From the NCBI GenBank assembly GCA_019916065.1, contig CM034236.1, forward strand, positions 47,111,144-47,175,143: 64,000 bases of DNA, written 5' to 3'. How positions within the stretch are numbered: position 1 is the stretch's first letter; each line of letters opens with the position of its first letter. Source of the stretch: Vitellaria paradoxa. Its lineage: Eukaryota > Streptophyta > Magnoliopsida > Ericales > Sapotaceae. Positions 12,391 to 21,860 of the stretch are shown here, one piece after another. The notes under the pieces were generated by a model. The model was not told the DNA's origin. It ran no database searches and saw only the letters and a program-made list of their open reading frames with translations. The position numbers were made by a program, and so were the translations under genes.

Positions 12391-13324
12391 AGCTATGTTT
12401 AATATGTGAAAATGAAGTAGAATAGAATTGAATAAGAAATGGGAATAATGGAATAAGGGTGCGAATGGAATATTCATTTGTTTGGATGTTAACATGAAAA
12501 ATAATAGGAATGGAATAAATATTAAAATTTTCGTAATTTGATTACACATTTTTAATATAATAAAATAAAATGAAATATAATAAAAACTAATAACATTAAT
12601 TTTTTAAAAGTTATAAAAATAAATTTTATTTTCGAAATGCAAATTTGAGTTAAAAAAAGGGGGCGTAAGAGTAAAATAGTCATTTTACAATTCAAGTTCA
12701 AATTAGACCAAAATTTTTTTAACTATTAAAAATCATGTCAATAAAAATATTTTAGTCTTTTCGGATGCCTAAAATACAAATTCGACTAAAAAACGGGCCC
12801 AGAGACAAAATAATCATTTTATAATATAAATTCAGATCGAATAGAAATCTGTTTAATTATTAAGAAATATGTAAAGAATACTTTTTTAGCCTTTTGAGTA
12901 ACTTAGAATGCAAATTTGGACAAAAAATTGCTGGGTGTAAAATTGTCATTTTATGATTTGAATTCGAATTAAGATAGAGTTTTATTATTTATTAAGAAAC
13001 ACATCGATAAATATTTTTAAAATTTTTGAAAAGTCCAAAATGTAAATTTGGGCAAAAAAAAGAATCCAAGGGTATAAAATGATAATTTTACAATCCGAGT
13101 TTTAATCAGATCAAAAAATTTGCTTAGTTATTAAGCACTATAAAAGAATTATTTTTATTAACTTTTCGGAAACATGATATCTGAATTTAAAAAAAAAAAA
13201 ACGAATCTAGAGGTAAAACAGTTATTATATAGTCTGAGTTCGAATCAAATTTAAAAATAAAGTCAAAATAGTTACTTATTTTTTATTCCATTCCATTTCA
13301 TTCCCACGTACCAAACATAACCTA
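12391..13324. mobile_element. Terminal-inverted-repeat element with internal tandem array
   Basis: The left end (gctatgtttaatatgtgaaa, continuing to ~12430) is an imperfect inverted copy of the right end, whose reverse complement begins gttatgtttggtacgtggga. The two ends agree over ~37 bp. There is no transposase frame, so it is non-autonomous. The body is mostly ~4.6 tandem units of about 134 bp (12635-13260). Target duplication is unclear; short TTA/TAA flanks would fit a PIF/Harbinger origin but this is a guess. Confidence 0.7.
12635..13260. repeat. Tandem repeat, ~134 bp period, ~4.6 copies
   Basis: Unit starts align at about 12635, 12772, 12906, 13038 and 13175, giving periods of 132-137 bp. 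Each unit opens with a variant of aaatgcaaatttgg, then aaa-rich sequence, then gtaaaa-tagtcattttac and an attaagaaa block. Units are diverged, so the array is old. It lies wholly inside the inverted-repeat element. Confidence 0.8.
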
Positions 13325-15537
13325 AAAGTTGAACAATGAGAGTTGGCTTCCAGCTAGCCTACTTAATTTTAATTTGTTTAATAATTAGACATTGAGGAAC
13401 ATATGGCTGATTAATCAAGTATTTGAAGGAATCTTTGGTTGTTCTATTCAAAAAGTGCACATGGATCTAAAACAATTAACAACAACAGCACCTCTTAATC
13501 ACTTTCTTATTTATTAATAAAGCTTGAAGTTTAGATCACGCGTGTTTTGCTCCCTTTCTCACATGTAAAGTAGCGAGATTCATTTTCTTGGTTTGCTCCG
13601 AGAAAATTACTTAAACTAATAATAATTACTTATAATTAAGAGATGCATTGTTATATAATATTGGTTTTGCTATTCTGGTTAAGGCCAAAAAGTGTGGCAG
13701 GATCGATGATTAATATTAATGTGGGTTTAGGTGGTCCTGCAACAGATCAAGATGCTCACGTTTCACATGATAAAAGGGAATTATATATATATATATGTGT
13801 GTGTGTATAAATATAGATACAGAGAAAGATATGATTATGCAGTTGTTAATCTTGGTTGACTAGCTTTGGAACAGCTTTTCAGCTCTAATACTCAAAATGC
13901 AGTGGTGGCTTCAATTACCACACAGAAATTAACCTCATTATGCTCCATGTATGCATACTAGCGAACAATACGTTCCCATGTTACTCTTCGACTAAAATAA
14001 AATATATATATATTTTTATACTTTTTCTTCTTTCTATCGGACAATATAATATTAAGAAATAAAATTTTTATCTTTTTCAATGTAATTTTTTAAATATTAT
14101 TATATATTAAGTTTAACTAAGTGGTTTATAAGAATGTGAAGTAACGCAAAGATAAGACAGGAGTTTGAGGAAAAAATTTGTAAAAGATTTTAGTCTTTTT
14201 TGAGAAATAAAACTCAATCCCAACATTTAGATTTTAGTTTATAAGAAGGACATTTTTGAAATTTGTTGTGTTTTATTATATAAATATAGATATAGTTAAC
14301 CTTATAAATTTAAATTTAGAATTTAGAAACAAAATCGCTCCTCAAATATTAATTTTATTCAAATATTTATAAAAATAAAAAAATAGAACCCGAATATAAA
14401 ATTTTAATTAGTTTTATAAAAATAAATTAAATAAAAATATTATTATTATTATTATTATTATACGTACATTATAAAATAAAATAAATATAGTCAAGATGAC
14501 TAATTTAAATTTAAAATTAAAATTTTAAAAAATAATTATCTCTGAACTTAATTAATATTCGATATTTTTTGTACTTTTAAATATTAAAAATATTAAAAGT
14601 TGTTGTCATAAGAAAAATAAACTAATTATTATTTAAACTTTTTCAATTTGTGTTTCTTAATTTAATTCCATTTTCTTATTTATATTTTTAATTTAATTAC
14701 TAATATAATTGAAATATATAAATTTAATAAAAATATTAAATTTTTAAGCAAGTGTGTTCACTTTTGGAACTCGTGAGAAGGTGGGTCATTTTTTAGAACC
14801 TAAGAAAGTAGATCCATTTTTTAAGAATCCATGAGTTTTTTTACATTTATTAAGATCATATGTTATAATTCTAGTGCCTTTATAGACAAAAGAAAAAGTG
14901 AAGTTGTAGTATTTTGGTGATGTGAGACAAACAAATAAAAATTTTTAAGAGAAGTTTTGATTAGCCACTCATTAAAGAACAAAATTCGATCATAACTGTT
15001 GAATTTTAATTTGTAAAATAGATATTTTTAAAATCCGCCCTATTTTATTATATATATATATATATATATATGGTCTCCCCAAAAGTATTAATGCAAACCA
15101 AATGCTTCTAGTCCGGAGAAATTAATTATAATGATAAAATTTAATATTTGATTTTTCATTAAATTTGTTTAGCAAATTGATTTAAAATGTTACTTATATT
15201 TATTTAAAATATTATTATATTTGATAGAATGAGATTAAATAATTTAATTTTCTTATATTAAACTAGACTTCTGGACTTTTTTTTTTTTTAATAATTACTA
15301 ATCGTTCTTCAAGACTAATGCTCTTAATGGTGCCACTTTGCCACCCAATTTTATTTAATTCCAATGTTGATTACCTGTCTAGTTTGTCTGAGTCTTATTA
15401 CACAAGCAAACTTTTCTAACAAAGTTAATGGCATTAAAATTTGATCAATGTGCAGAGACAATGCGACACAATTGAAGGTGCATGCTTGTTCTATAATGAA
15501 ATCCGTGTTATGTGAAGAGTTATAAGTATAATTTGAG

Positions 15538-15665
15538 CTCCGTTTAAAATGATAAAAAATTTTATAAAATAAGTAAAAAATACTAAAAAGTTTTAAAACT
15601 TGTTTATTTTTTATCTCATTATATGAATTACGAACTCACAACTTATTTTATTTTGGGTGTGTTTG
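15538..15665. repeat. Short MITE-like repeat, family B copy
   Basis: Shares aaaatactaaaaagttttaaaa, ttatctca and tgaattacgaactcaca with related copies near 32022-32168, 36962-37125 and 53298-53435. About 130-165 bp, non-coding. Confidence 0.55.
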
Positions 15666-16193
15666 GTGCGCTAAAGTTTGATAAAAATCTCTATAAAATT
15701 TTACACATTTCCGCCTTCTTAAAATTCAAAAAACGTTCAATATTTTTCTAAAAAAAAGTTCATAACTAGAATTCGGTTAATCAAATAGTAAAATTTTTTT
15801 CGTCATTCTTACCATGGACTTTCAAGCTATCAAATGATATCCACTTTGACTATTTTTTATAGCGTTTTTAAAACTGTTCCGACGGATTGTAAAAACCATT
15901 CTGACGAAATCGCGCAACTAACTTTCGTCGAAACGGTTCCTACAATTCGTTTGGACGGATTCTAGTGTAAAGAAGTCATATCTGTCTAAAATTTTAAATC
16001 CGTTTAAACGGAAATTCAATCAATCAGAACGAAATTTTACTATTCATTTAAAAAAAACGCGATTTGAGCGGTGTGCACCAAACATAAAAAATTTTTCAAA
16101 ATCAGATTTTATCTCATTTTTCTCACTTTTTAGTACGTCAAACGCACTCTTTATCTCATTTTATTTCACTTTTTGTCACTCCAAATACGCTTT
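15658..16193. mobile_element. MITE-like element with gtttgg ends
   Basis: Left end ggtgtgtttggtgcgct; near the right, the reverse complement of gtacgtcaaacgcactc gives a matching gagtgcgtttgacgtac. No open frame. The interior has several phrases around 'cggattgtaaaaaccattctg' that recur in diverged form, suggesting internal inverted symmetry. Exact ends are uncertain. Confidence 0.55.
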
Positions 16194-16879
16194 TTATCAA
16201 CAACTAATATTATGCAATCATAATTTTTTTTTTAAATCTAAAATCAAAGTGATATGATTACAGATTTATCATTTTTGAAATAAATAATTTATTATATATT
16301 TTTTATTATAAAAAAACATAGTGACGTCGTTTTTATCTATTTTTAATTAAAAAATTATGATAACAATATTCCTCTTCAGACATAAAGAGATTTGTAAAGT
16401 GACAAATAGTAAGGTAAAATAAAATAATTTGTGAATAATTCGTACAGTGAAATAAATAATGAATAATTTTTAAAAATTTTTAAAAATTTTTTAAGTTTTC
16501 AACAAATTTCATCACGCCACATAAACCATGATATAAACTTGAAGTCAAGGAGTGAACAACCATATCTTCGGATAAACATATTGATGGATCAAAGGTTGAA
16601 GCTAATATAAAAGGAGATGAATTCTCCAATAATAGAATGCGTCATTCTAACAAATAGCCGAAGAAACCACCAATGTCAAAATACATTTAATTAGACAAAT
16701 AAACAATCAATCACCAGTTCTCTCTGACAGGTACAGATCTTTTTTTTATTCCAAACCCATTGAATAAAATACATGCCCCACCACAAAGCTAGCTAGCAAC
16801 AAATCAAATAATTGATTCAAAGATTCAATCATAGATGAAGCATGTATATATATTCATATATATATATATATAATGATCA

Positions 16880-17353
16880 TCAGGAGAACATATCTGCAGA
16901 AGCCATGATGGGTTGGAGCAAGTTCCACGGGTTCAAGAAATCATCACCATTGATCATCTGGGCAACATCCATAATAATCAGCTGATTATGATCATCATTT
17001 GCACCTTCAAAGCCGCAGCTATTTGAGCTCAGGCAGCCTATGATCTCATTGAGAGAGTTGAGCCTCTGAGTCAACTCAGCCATCTGGGCTCTCAGAACTG
17101 AGTTCTCGGCGTCCACGTTCGCGTACATCTGAGCAGTCTCCTTCGCGTTTGTGAGGATATAGCTGTTCTCGCTCGTGAGTTGACCCACTTGGGCCACCAG
17201 TTTATCCAAGTGCTGCTGCTTCCGCATCCGAGATCGCCGAGCCGACTCGCGGTTCGAAATCATTCTTTTTCGCTTCCTTTGATCCACGATCCGTTTTAGA
17301 TCATCGTCAGCGGCCGAGCTCTGAAGCTGCTGGCTTGACCCAGTGGAAGCCAT
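16880..17353 (-). CDS. Group S1 bZIP transcription factor, 157 aa
   Basis: Intronless, as S1 bZIPs are. The basic region is at residues ~24-45, with the invariant N34-x7-R42 of NRESARRSR, followed directly by a leucine zipper from L49 (heptads through ~L101). The C terminus ends QPIMASADMF, a tail seen in bZIP2/11/44/53-type proteins. S1 factors bind ACGT-core elements as heterodimers with group C bZIPs and reprogram metabolism under low energy. The ATG at 17351-17353 is the first in frame. A long leader with three small ORFs lies upstream, including the conserved sucrose-control peptide, which confirms the S1 assignment and predicts sucrose-repressed translation. Neighbour order (MAP kinase, then a SEC14 gene) points to a bZIP2-like orthologue, but I cannot assign a single symbol. 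Confidence 0.95.
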   Translation of the reverse strand: MASTGSSQQLQSSAADDDLKRIVDQRKRKRMISNRESARRSRMRKQQHLDKLVAQVGQLTSENSYILTNAKETAQMYANVDAENSVLRAQMAELTQRLNSLNEIIGCLSSNSCGFEGANDDHNQLIIMDVAQMINGDDFLNPWNLLQPIMASADMFS

Positions 17354-17474
17354 CTTATGCTAATAAACCTCTAGTATGTAAATGAGATACTAAGGATTGT
17401 ATAGATGGATAGAGAGATTGGTAGACTAGTGTAAATTGAATTGTTTGATGAAGATTATTCAGAGATCAGAGCGA

Positions 17475-17543
17475 TTATTTGTGGTGGAAGATTGAAGAAT
17501 GGTGAATGGAGAGGTGGATGATGATTTGGCGAATGGAGTTCAT
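17475..17543 (-). CDS. uORF3 in bZIP leader, 22 codons
   Basis: Its ATG (17541-17543) overlaps the stop of the sucrose-control uORF as ATGA, and it ends at TAA 17475-17477. Ribosomes terminating on the conserved peptide could restart here. No further ATG lies between it and the main start. Confidence 0.7.
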   Translation of the reverse strand: MNSIRQIIIHLSIHHSSIFHHK

Positions 17544-17665
17544 GAGAAAACGTAGAACCAGTGGAGGAAAACAACAGAGAAGGATTGAACTAAGTGGGTT
17601 CGCCGGCGAAGGGCGGAGGATATGATGAATCCAGAAAGGAGGGCTTCACTTAGTACCGGAGACAT
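17540..17665 (-). CDS. Sucrose-control uORF (SC-uORF) peptide, 41 aa
   Basis: ATG at 17663-17665, TGA at 17540-17542. The peptide begins MSPVLSEALLSGF, has RRRTHLVQSFSVVFL in the middle and ends HWFYVFS. This is the conserved peptide encoded by the second uORF of plant S1 bZIP mRNAs. In the well-studied bZIP11 case the nascent peptide stalls ribosomes when sucrose is high and so represses the main ORF. Conservation to the last residues (WFYVFS then stop), where stalling occurs, suggests it works here. It lies 186 nt upstream of the main ATG. Confidence 0.96.
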   Translation of the reverse strand: MSPVLSEALLSGFIISSALRRRTHLVQSFSVVFLHWFYVFS

Positions 17666-17702
17666 GAGTCTGATCAAACATCAAGAACCAAATACAAAAC
17701 AT
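17646..17702 (-). CDS. uORF1 in bZIP leader, 18 codons
   Basis: ATG at 17700-17702 and TGA at 17646-17648. It overlaps the start of the sucrose-control uORF in another frame, so ribosomes that translate it skip that start. bZIP11-type leaders have the same arrangement. The peptide itself is probably not functional. Confidence 0.7.
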   Translation of the reverse strand: MFCIWFLMFDQTHVSGTK

Positions 17703-17708
17703 CAAACG

Positions 17709-17739
<31 letters not shown>

Positions 17740-17750
17740 GGAGGGAGAGA
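17709..17750 (-). repeat. (TA)n(GA)n microsatellite in the bZIP leader
   Basis: A TA run directly joined to a GA run with gggaggga, just upstream of uORF1. It reads as CT-rich in the mRNA. Such tracts are common in plant 5' leaders and are length-variable. Confidence 0.8.
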
Positions 17751-17870
17751 TTACCGGGGTTTCTGAGAGAGGAGAGTTTCAGATTATCAGAACTTCTTTA
17801 GCAGATCTTGACTGAAACACGGAGAGGGAAATTCTATAAGGAAGAGGATTGACGAGCGTTGGAGGCGGCA

Positions 17871-17878
17871 TTTATATA
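17871..17878 (-). promoter_or_regulatory. TATA box of the bZIP gene
   Basis: The minus strand reads CTATATAAATG. It is ~170 nt upstream of uORF1 and predicts transcription starting near 17845, so a leader of roughly 490 nt carrying all three uORFs. Confidence 0.55.
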
Positions 17879-18025
17879 GATATTATTGCAAGTGAAATTG
17901 AGAGACGCCTGCAAAAAACAGCTGGCTCGCATGATAAGACCTTTCGCAACTCCAGCCAAAAAAAAAAAAAAAAAAAAAAAGCATAAAAAATACAATTGGC
18001 ATGTTACATACGGCAAATGAGATTA

Positions 18026-18435
18026 AGGGCATGTTTGGTGCTTAAAAAAGGAAAAAAAATTTTTAAAAATTTTTAAAAATTTTTAAAATTTTATTCTCTT
18101 TATATTCCATAAAATTTCTACAAATTTATATATGTCTAGATATCACAAAAAATTTTTATAAATTCTAATAAATTTTTTTATGAATCCTAATAACTTTTTC
18201 ACAAATCACAAAATTTTTTTAACCACTTTCAATAAAATTTTGACACAAAATCGTTCTAACAAAAATTAAAAAAAAATCGTTTGAACAGTTTTTCTCTATA
18301 AAAAAATTGATGTAAAAATAAAAAATTTTATTTTTATTTCTAAAAATCGTGATTTGATGATTATATGCCAAACGATGGAGAGTCTCTCAAATCACATTTT
18401 TCACTTTTTTTTTTATTGGGCCAAATAGACCCTAA
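18026..18435 (+). repeat. Dispersed MITE-like repeat, family A copy 2
   Basis: Begins gggcatgtttggtgc and ends near ggccaaatagacc. The interior phrases 'aatcctaataactttttcac' and 'acaaatttata' recur at 39355-39700 and, inverted, at 11815-12260. Non-coding, several hundred bp. Confidence 0.65.
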
Positions 18436-18975
18436 AATGACAACTTTTAAGGTTTTTATACGAAGAGTGTGAGAAATTAATAATTACTAATACAACGAGT
18501 GAAATTTAAAAAATATATATAATTCATTGGGTTAGACGGACTAAAATATTTAACATATTTTTTTTTCAAATAATTTAACCATTCAAATGATTTAATATAC
18601 TTTAGGACTCGTTGGACATCTACAAAATTTTGTAAAATTATATAAATTATTATAAAATTAATTCTTTTTTTACTTATTATGTAAATTATGAGATTTACGA
18701 CGCTACAAATTTTTACAAATTCATACTAATTCTTATCACTTTAAACATCTCCTTGAATATATATTGGCTGCTGGACCACCGGAAAGGACTTAAACCCCAA
18801 ATTCATTTTCCGTATGAATCGTACGCATGTGCTTTTGGCTTCTCTGGGTAACCTTTCTAAAATGATCTTTTGCAACAACGGATTTACGTCGGGTAAGTTT
18901 GGAGTAAGATAAAGTGAGATAAATTAAGAGTTCTTAATGTGTGCAGTAAAAGAAAAATGTTGATATGATATAAAG

Positions 18976-19130
18976 GGTGCGTTTGGAGTCCAAAAAAAAT
19001 CAAAAAAAATCAATGGATGGGATTGATGTGATGTAAAAATGATAGGTGACAAAATATGATTGGAGGAATTTGAAAACTTTTGAAGTTTTTTGAAATTTTT
19101 TGGTTTTTTTTGGAGCCTCAAACGAGGCCA
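18976..19130. mobile_element. Small fold-back MITE
   Basis: The left end ggtgcgtttggagtccaaaa is inverted at the right end, whose reverse complement is ggcctcgtttgaggctccaaaa. Poly(A)-rich arms (aaaaaaaatcaaaaaaaatc) pair with poly(T)-rich arms. ~155 bp, with a possible 4-bp aaag duplication at each side. Confidence 0.65.
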
Positions 19131-20750
19131 AAGTTAACAGAGATTTATAGAATTTTTTAAAGTTTGTTTGCAAGCCAAACGGAGCCATTTTAAAGTACAT
19201 TTAAGTTTTTAATTTTTTTTTAAAATGTTTAATTTAATTTTAATAAAAATTTTAAATACTTTTTAAGATTCACCTTCCTCTTTTTTTTTTCCCTTTTATA
19301 AATACTTAATATAATTCTTCTATCTATAATTTATTTATAGATATATAGACGAGATTTATTTATTTTTCTTGTAAAAAAAAAAAAAAAATCAGTTAGTAGT
19401 TACTAAAGAGTGACTCAAACCCATGACCCATGATGGGTGTGCATTTTTTTTTTTCAACTTAAGTTGTTCCATTTGTCGATGTAAATGAACTGAGTTGTTG
19501 ATAAACAAATTCCAACTTGGCTCATTCATTTCGGGCCGTTTGGAAGTCAAATATATATATATATATATATATTAACTTTGCTTTTATAGACGCCTGTCAA
19601 CATCTAAAAATTGTTAAGACATTCTTAAAAATTTCTCCAATTTTTTTTTTTTTTAAATCAAACAATCCAAAGTTGTTAAAAATTTTTGAAAAAATTTTTA
19701 ACTTTTCATCAAACAATCAAAAGTTTTTAAAAATTTTTGAAAGTCATTGAAATTTTTAAATTTTTACCAAATACATAAAAATTACAACTAACAATTTTGT
19801 TACAAAAATTTTTTAAAATTTTCGCTACCAAACGGATTATGAGTAAAAAAAAACCTAAGATTGAATGAAAATTTAGACTTTTCTTTTTCTTTTTATCAAT
19901 AAACCGAACTTGAGCATTGCCAAATTTAGCTTGCTGAGGACTTAGCTTAATTAATAAATATATAATATTATATTACTTTGGATATATATATATTACATTT
20001 AATGTGTGATATATTTACAGAAATTAGAGTTCAATCTACGATTTTTTTAGAATTTGAAATCACATGTATTTTAAAATAAGCGAGCTTAATGAGCCCAAAC
20101 TTACAATTTTATCTAAAATGAGCTTAAGCCAACAAAGGAATTATCTTATTACGAAACACCATATCTTTAGTATCCAAAATTTATACAAGATATTCCTCAC
20201 ACGATAAATCATCTCTAATCTGTAGTATTCATAATCGATCACATAGTTAAAACTATGCACATATTTCCTAAACATCAATACATGAAAAACATTATATACT
20301 CAGCTTATTTAAATATCTATTTGTTAAATCTATTTATTTAGGATTTGAGTAATTGCGCTTTACTTAATTGAGCTTTGGCGCCCCAAAAAACATATAACTT
20401 ATTCTAAACTATTCTAGTTTAAAAGACAACACATTTCGTTACTATTTAATTGAAATTATGAGAAAATTAAGTGTTGATTTTTAAATTAAAAAGAAAAGAT
20501 CATCTATATATATGTGTCTGTTTTTTAGGCAAACTCCAAGGGATTAAAAGTGTAACTATCACTTAATTTATTTTTTTATTTTTTATTTTTTTATAAATGT
20601 GATGATGATAAGAAGCGAAAAATTCATTGAAAATTTATGTATATAATTTTTTAAGAAAATATTAATTAAACGTAGTTGTGATTTGTGTGACCATCGAATC
20701 TGCCATTTCTTTTAATATTACTCCTAGTAGGCATATGTATGAATTAGGGC

Positions 20751-21115
20751 CAGTCTGGCATACTAAAAAATTACAAAAAACTCTATAAATCTTCAACAAT
20801 CCCTCTACCTCTAATTTTCCTGCCATCACTAATTTCAAAAAATTCTAATATTTCGCTAAAAACCAAAAAAATTCTGAAAATAGATTAACCAAATGTATAA
20901 ATTTTTTATACAATCATATTTTTCATGTCGAAAACTTTCAAACGAGTACCATTGTCGCTATTTTCTATGGATTTTTTTGAATCCGTGGGAACAGATTTGA
21001 AAAATCGTTCCCACGGTTTGTTATTTAAAAAAAAAAAAGACGCCAAAATTAACCTCAAACTATATTTTATCTTAATTTATTTAATTTTTTCTTACTCCAA
21101 ATGAGACTTTAATGG
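20751..21115 (+). repeat. Dispersed MITE-like repeat, family C copy 2
   Basis: Begins ccagtctggcatac. The reverse complement of its right half aligns with 10205-10480 (shared gaggttaatttt, cgtgggaacga, ttcccacggattcaaaaaa). Non-coding. Confidence 0.6.
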
Positions 21116-21860
21116 TATCGGGCCGGCATGGGCTCATCTAGTTTGTGTTGGTATTGAGTCCGATTCTATCAATAGTTTAGTATATCTATCTCTGCATTTT
21201 ACAAGAATTTTATTTTTGTCATTTTGCATATTTTTAATCGCAATAGACTAATATCATTTCAAAAAAAAAAAAAAAAATCGCAATAGACTAATAGTTAACC
21301 TCTTATACTTGCATTTAATTTGACAATTGTGTTAAATTTACATTAACTAAACATACTGTGTTGGACAATTGAAAAAAAATTTTTTTTTTTTTGGGTCATA
21401 TTTTTTTAGCTCGAACATAATTAAGCATAAACGATTATTTATTACAATTAAAAATACCACAACTAAATTAAAATTCAGGGTAGAGCGTAAGAGTTTAAAA
21501 TCTAGTTTGCCCCTACAGTACAATATAACGAAACTAGTGAAAGCAATTAAGCATTACCCTCCGAATGTTTATAAATCACTGTTCACATCAAAAAAGGCAA
21601 CGTTAAAAAGAAATTACAACATAACAGTTGACTTACAAGTTACAAAAAAAAAAAAAAACATCACGCAGAAAATCTCATAATGAAAGTTCCAGCAAAAATT
21701 CGAATTTTTGCTGGATCTTCAATTGCAATCATGGTAGTATCAGTAATAGCACTCTTCATCTATCACATGCTTCTGTATTTCTAGCTAGACAAACATTGCA
21801 ATAGATTCACAAAGCAAAAGCACAAGTTTCTAAAAGGAAAATATGAAAAAATGGAATTAC

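Larger units (their letters stand above)
13325..16879. other. Intergenic DNA 3' of the bZIP gene
   Basis: No gene supported. It contains an ATT microsatellite (14436-14461), AT tracts (13785-13800, 15050-15071) and the MITE-like copies listed separately. The 3' UTR of the bZIP gene probably lies in its last few hundred bases. Confidence 0.55.
17900..21860. other. Intergenic DNA between bZIP promoter and MAP kinase 3' end
   Basis: No gene supported. It is A+T-rich with long poly(A)/(T) runs (17958-17981, 21259-21277) and several MITE-like elements listed separately. ORFs of 60-100 codons here are Lys/Phe/Asn-rich and look like chance. Confidence 0.6.

Noticed and set aside
21369..21680. 103-codon Lys-rich plus-strand ORF near the MAP kinase 3' end
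   Set aside because: Its composition follows poly(A) runs; no domain or start context.
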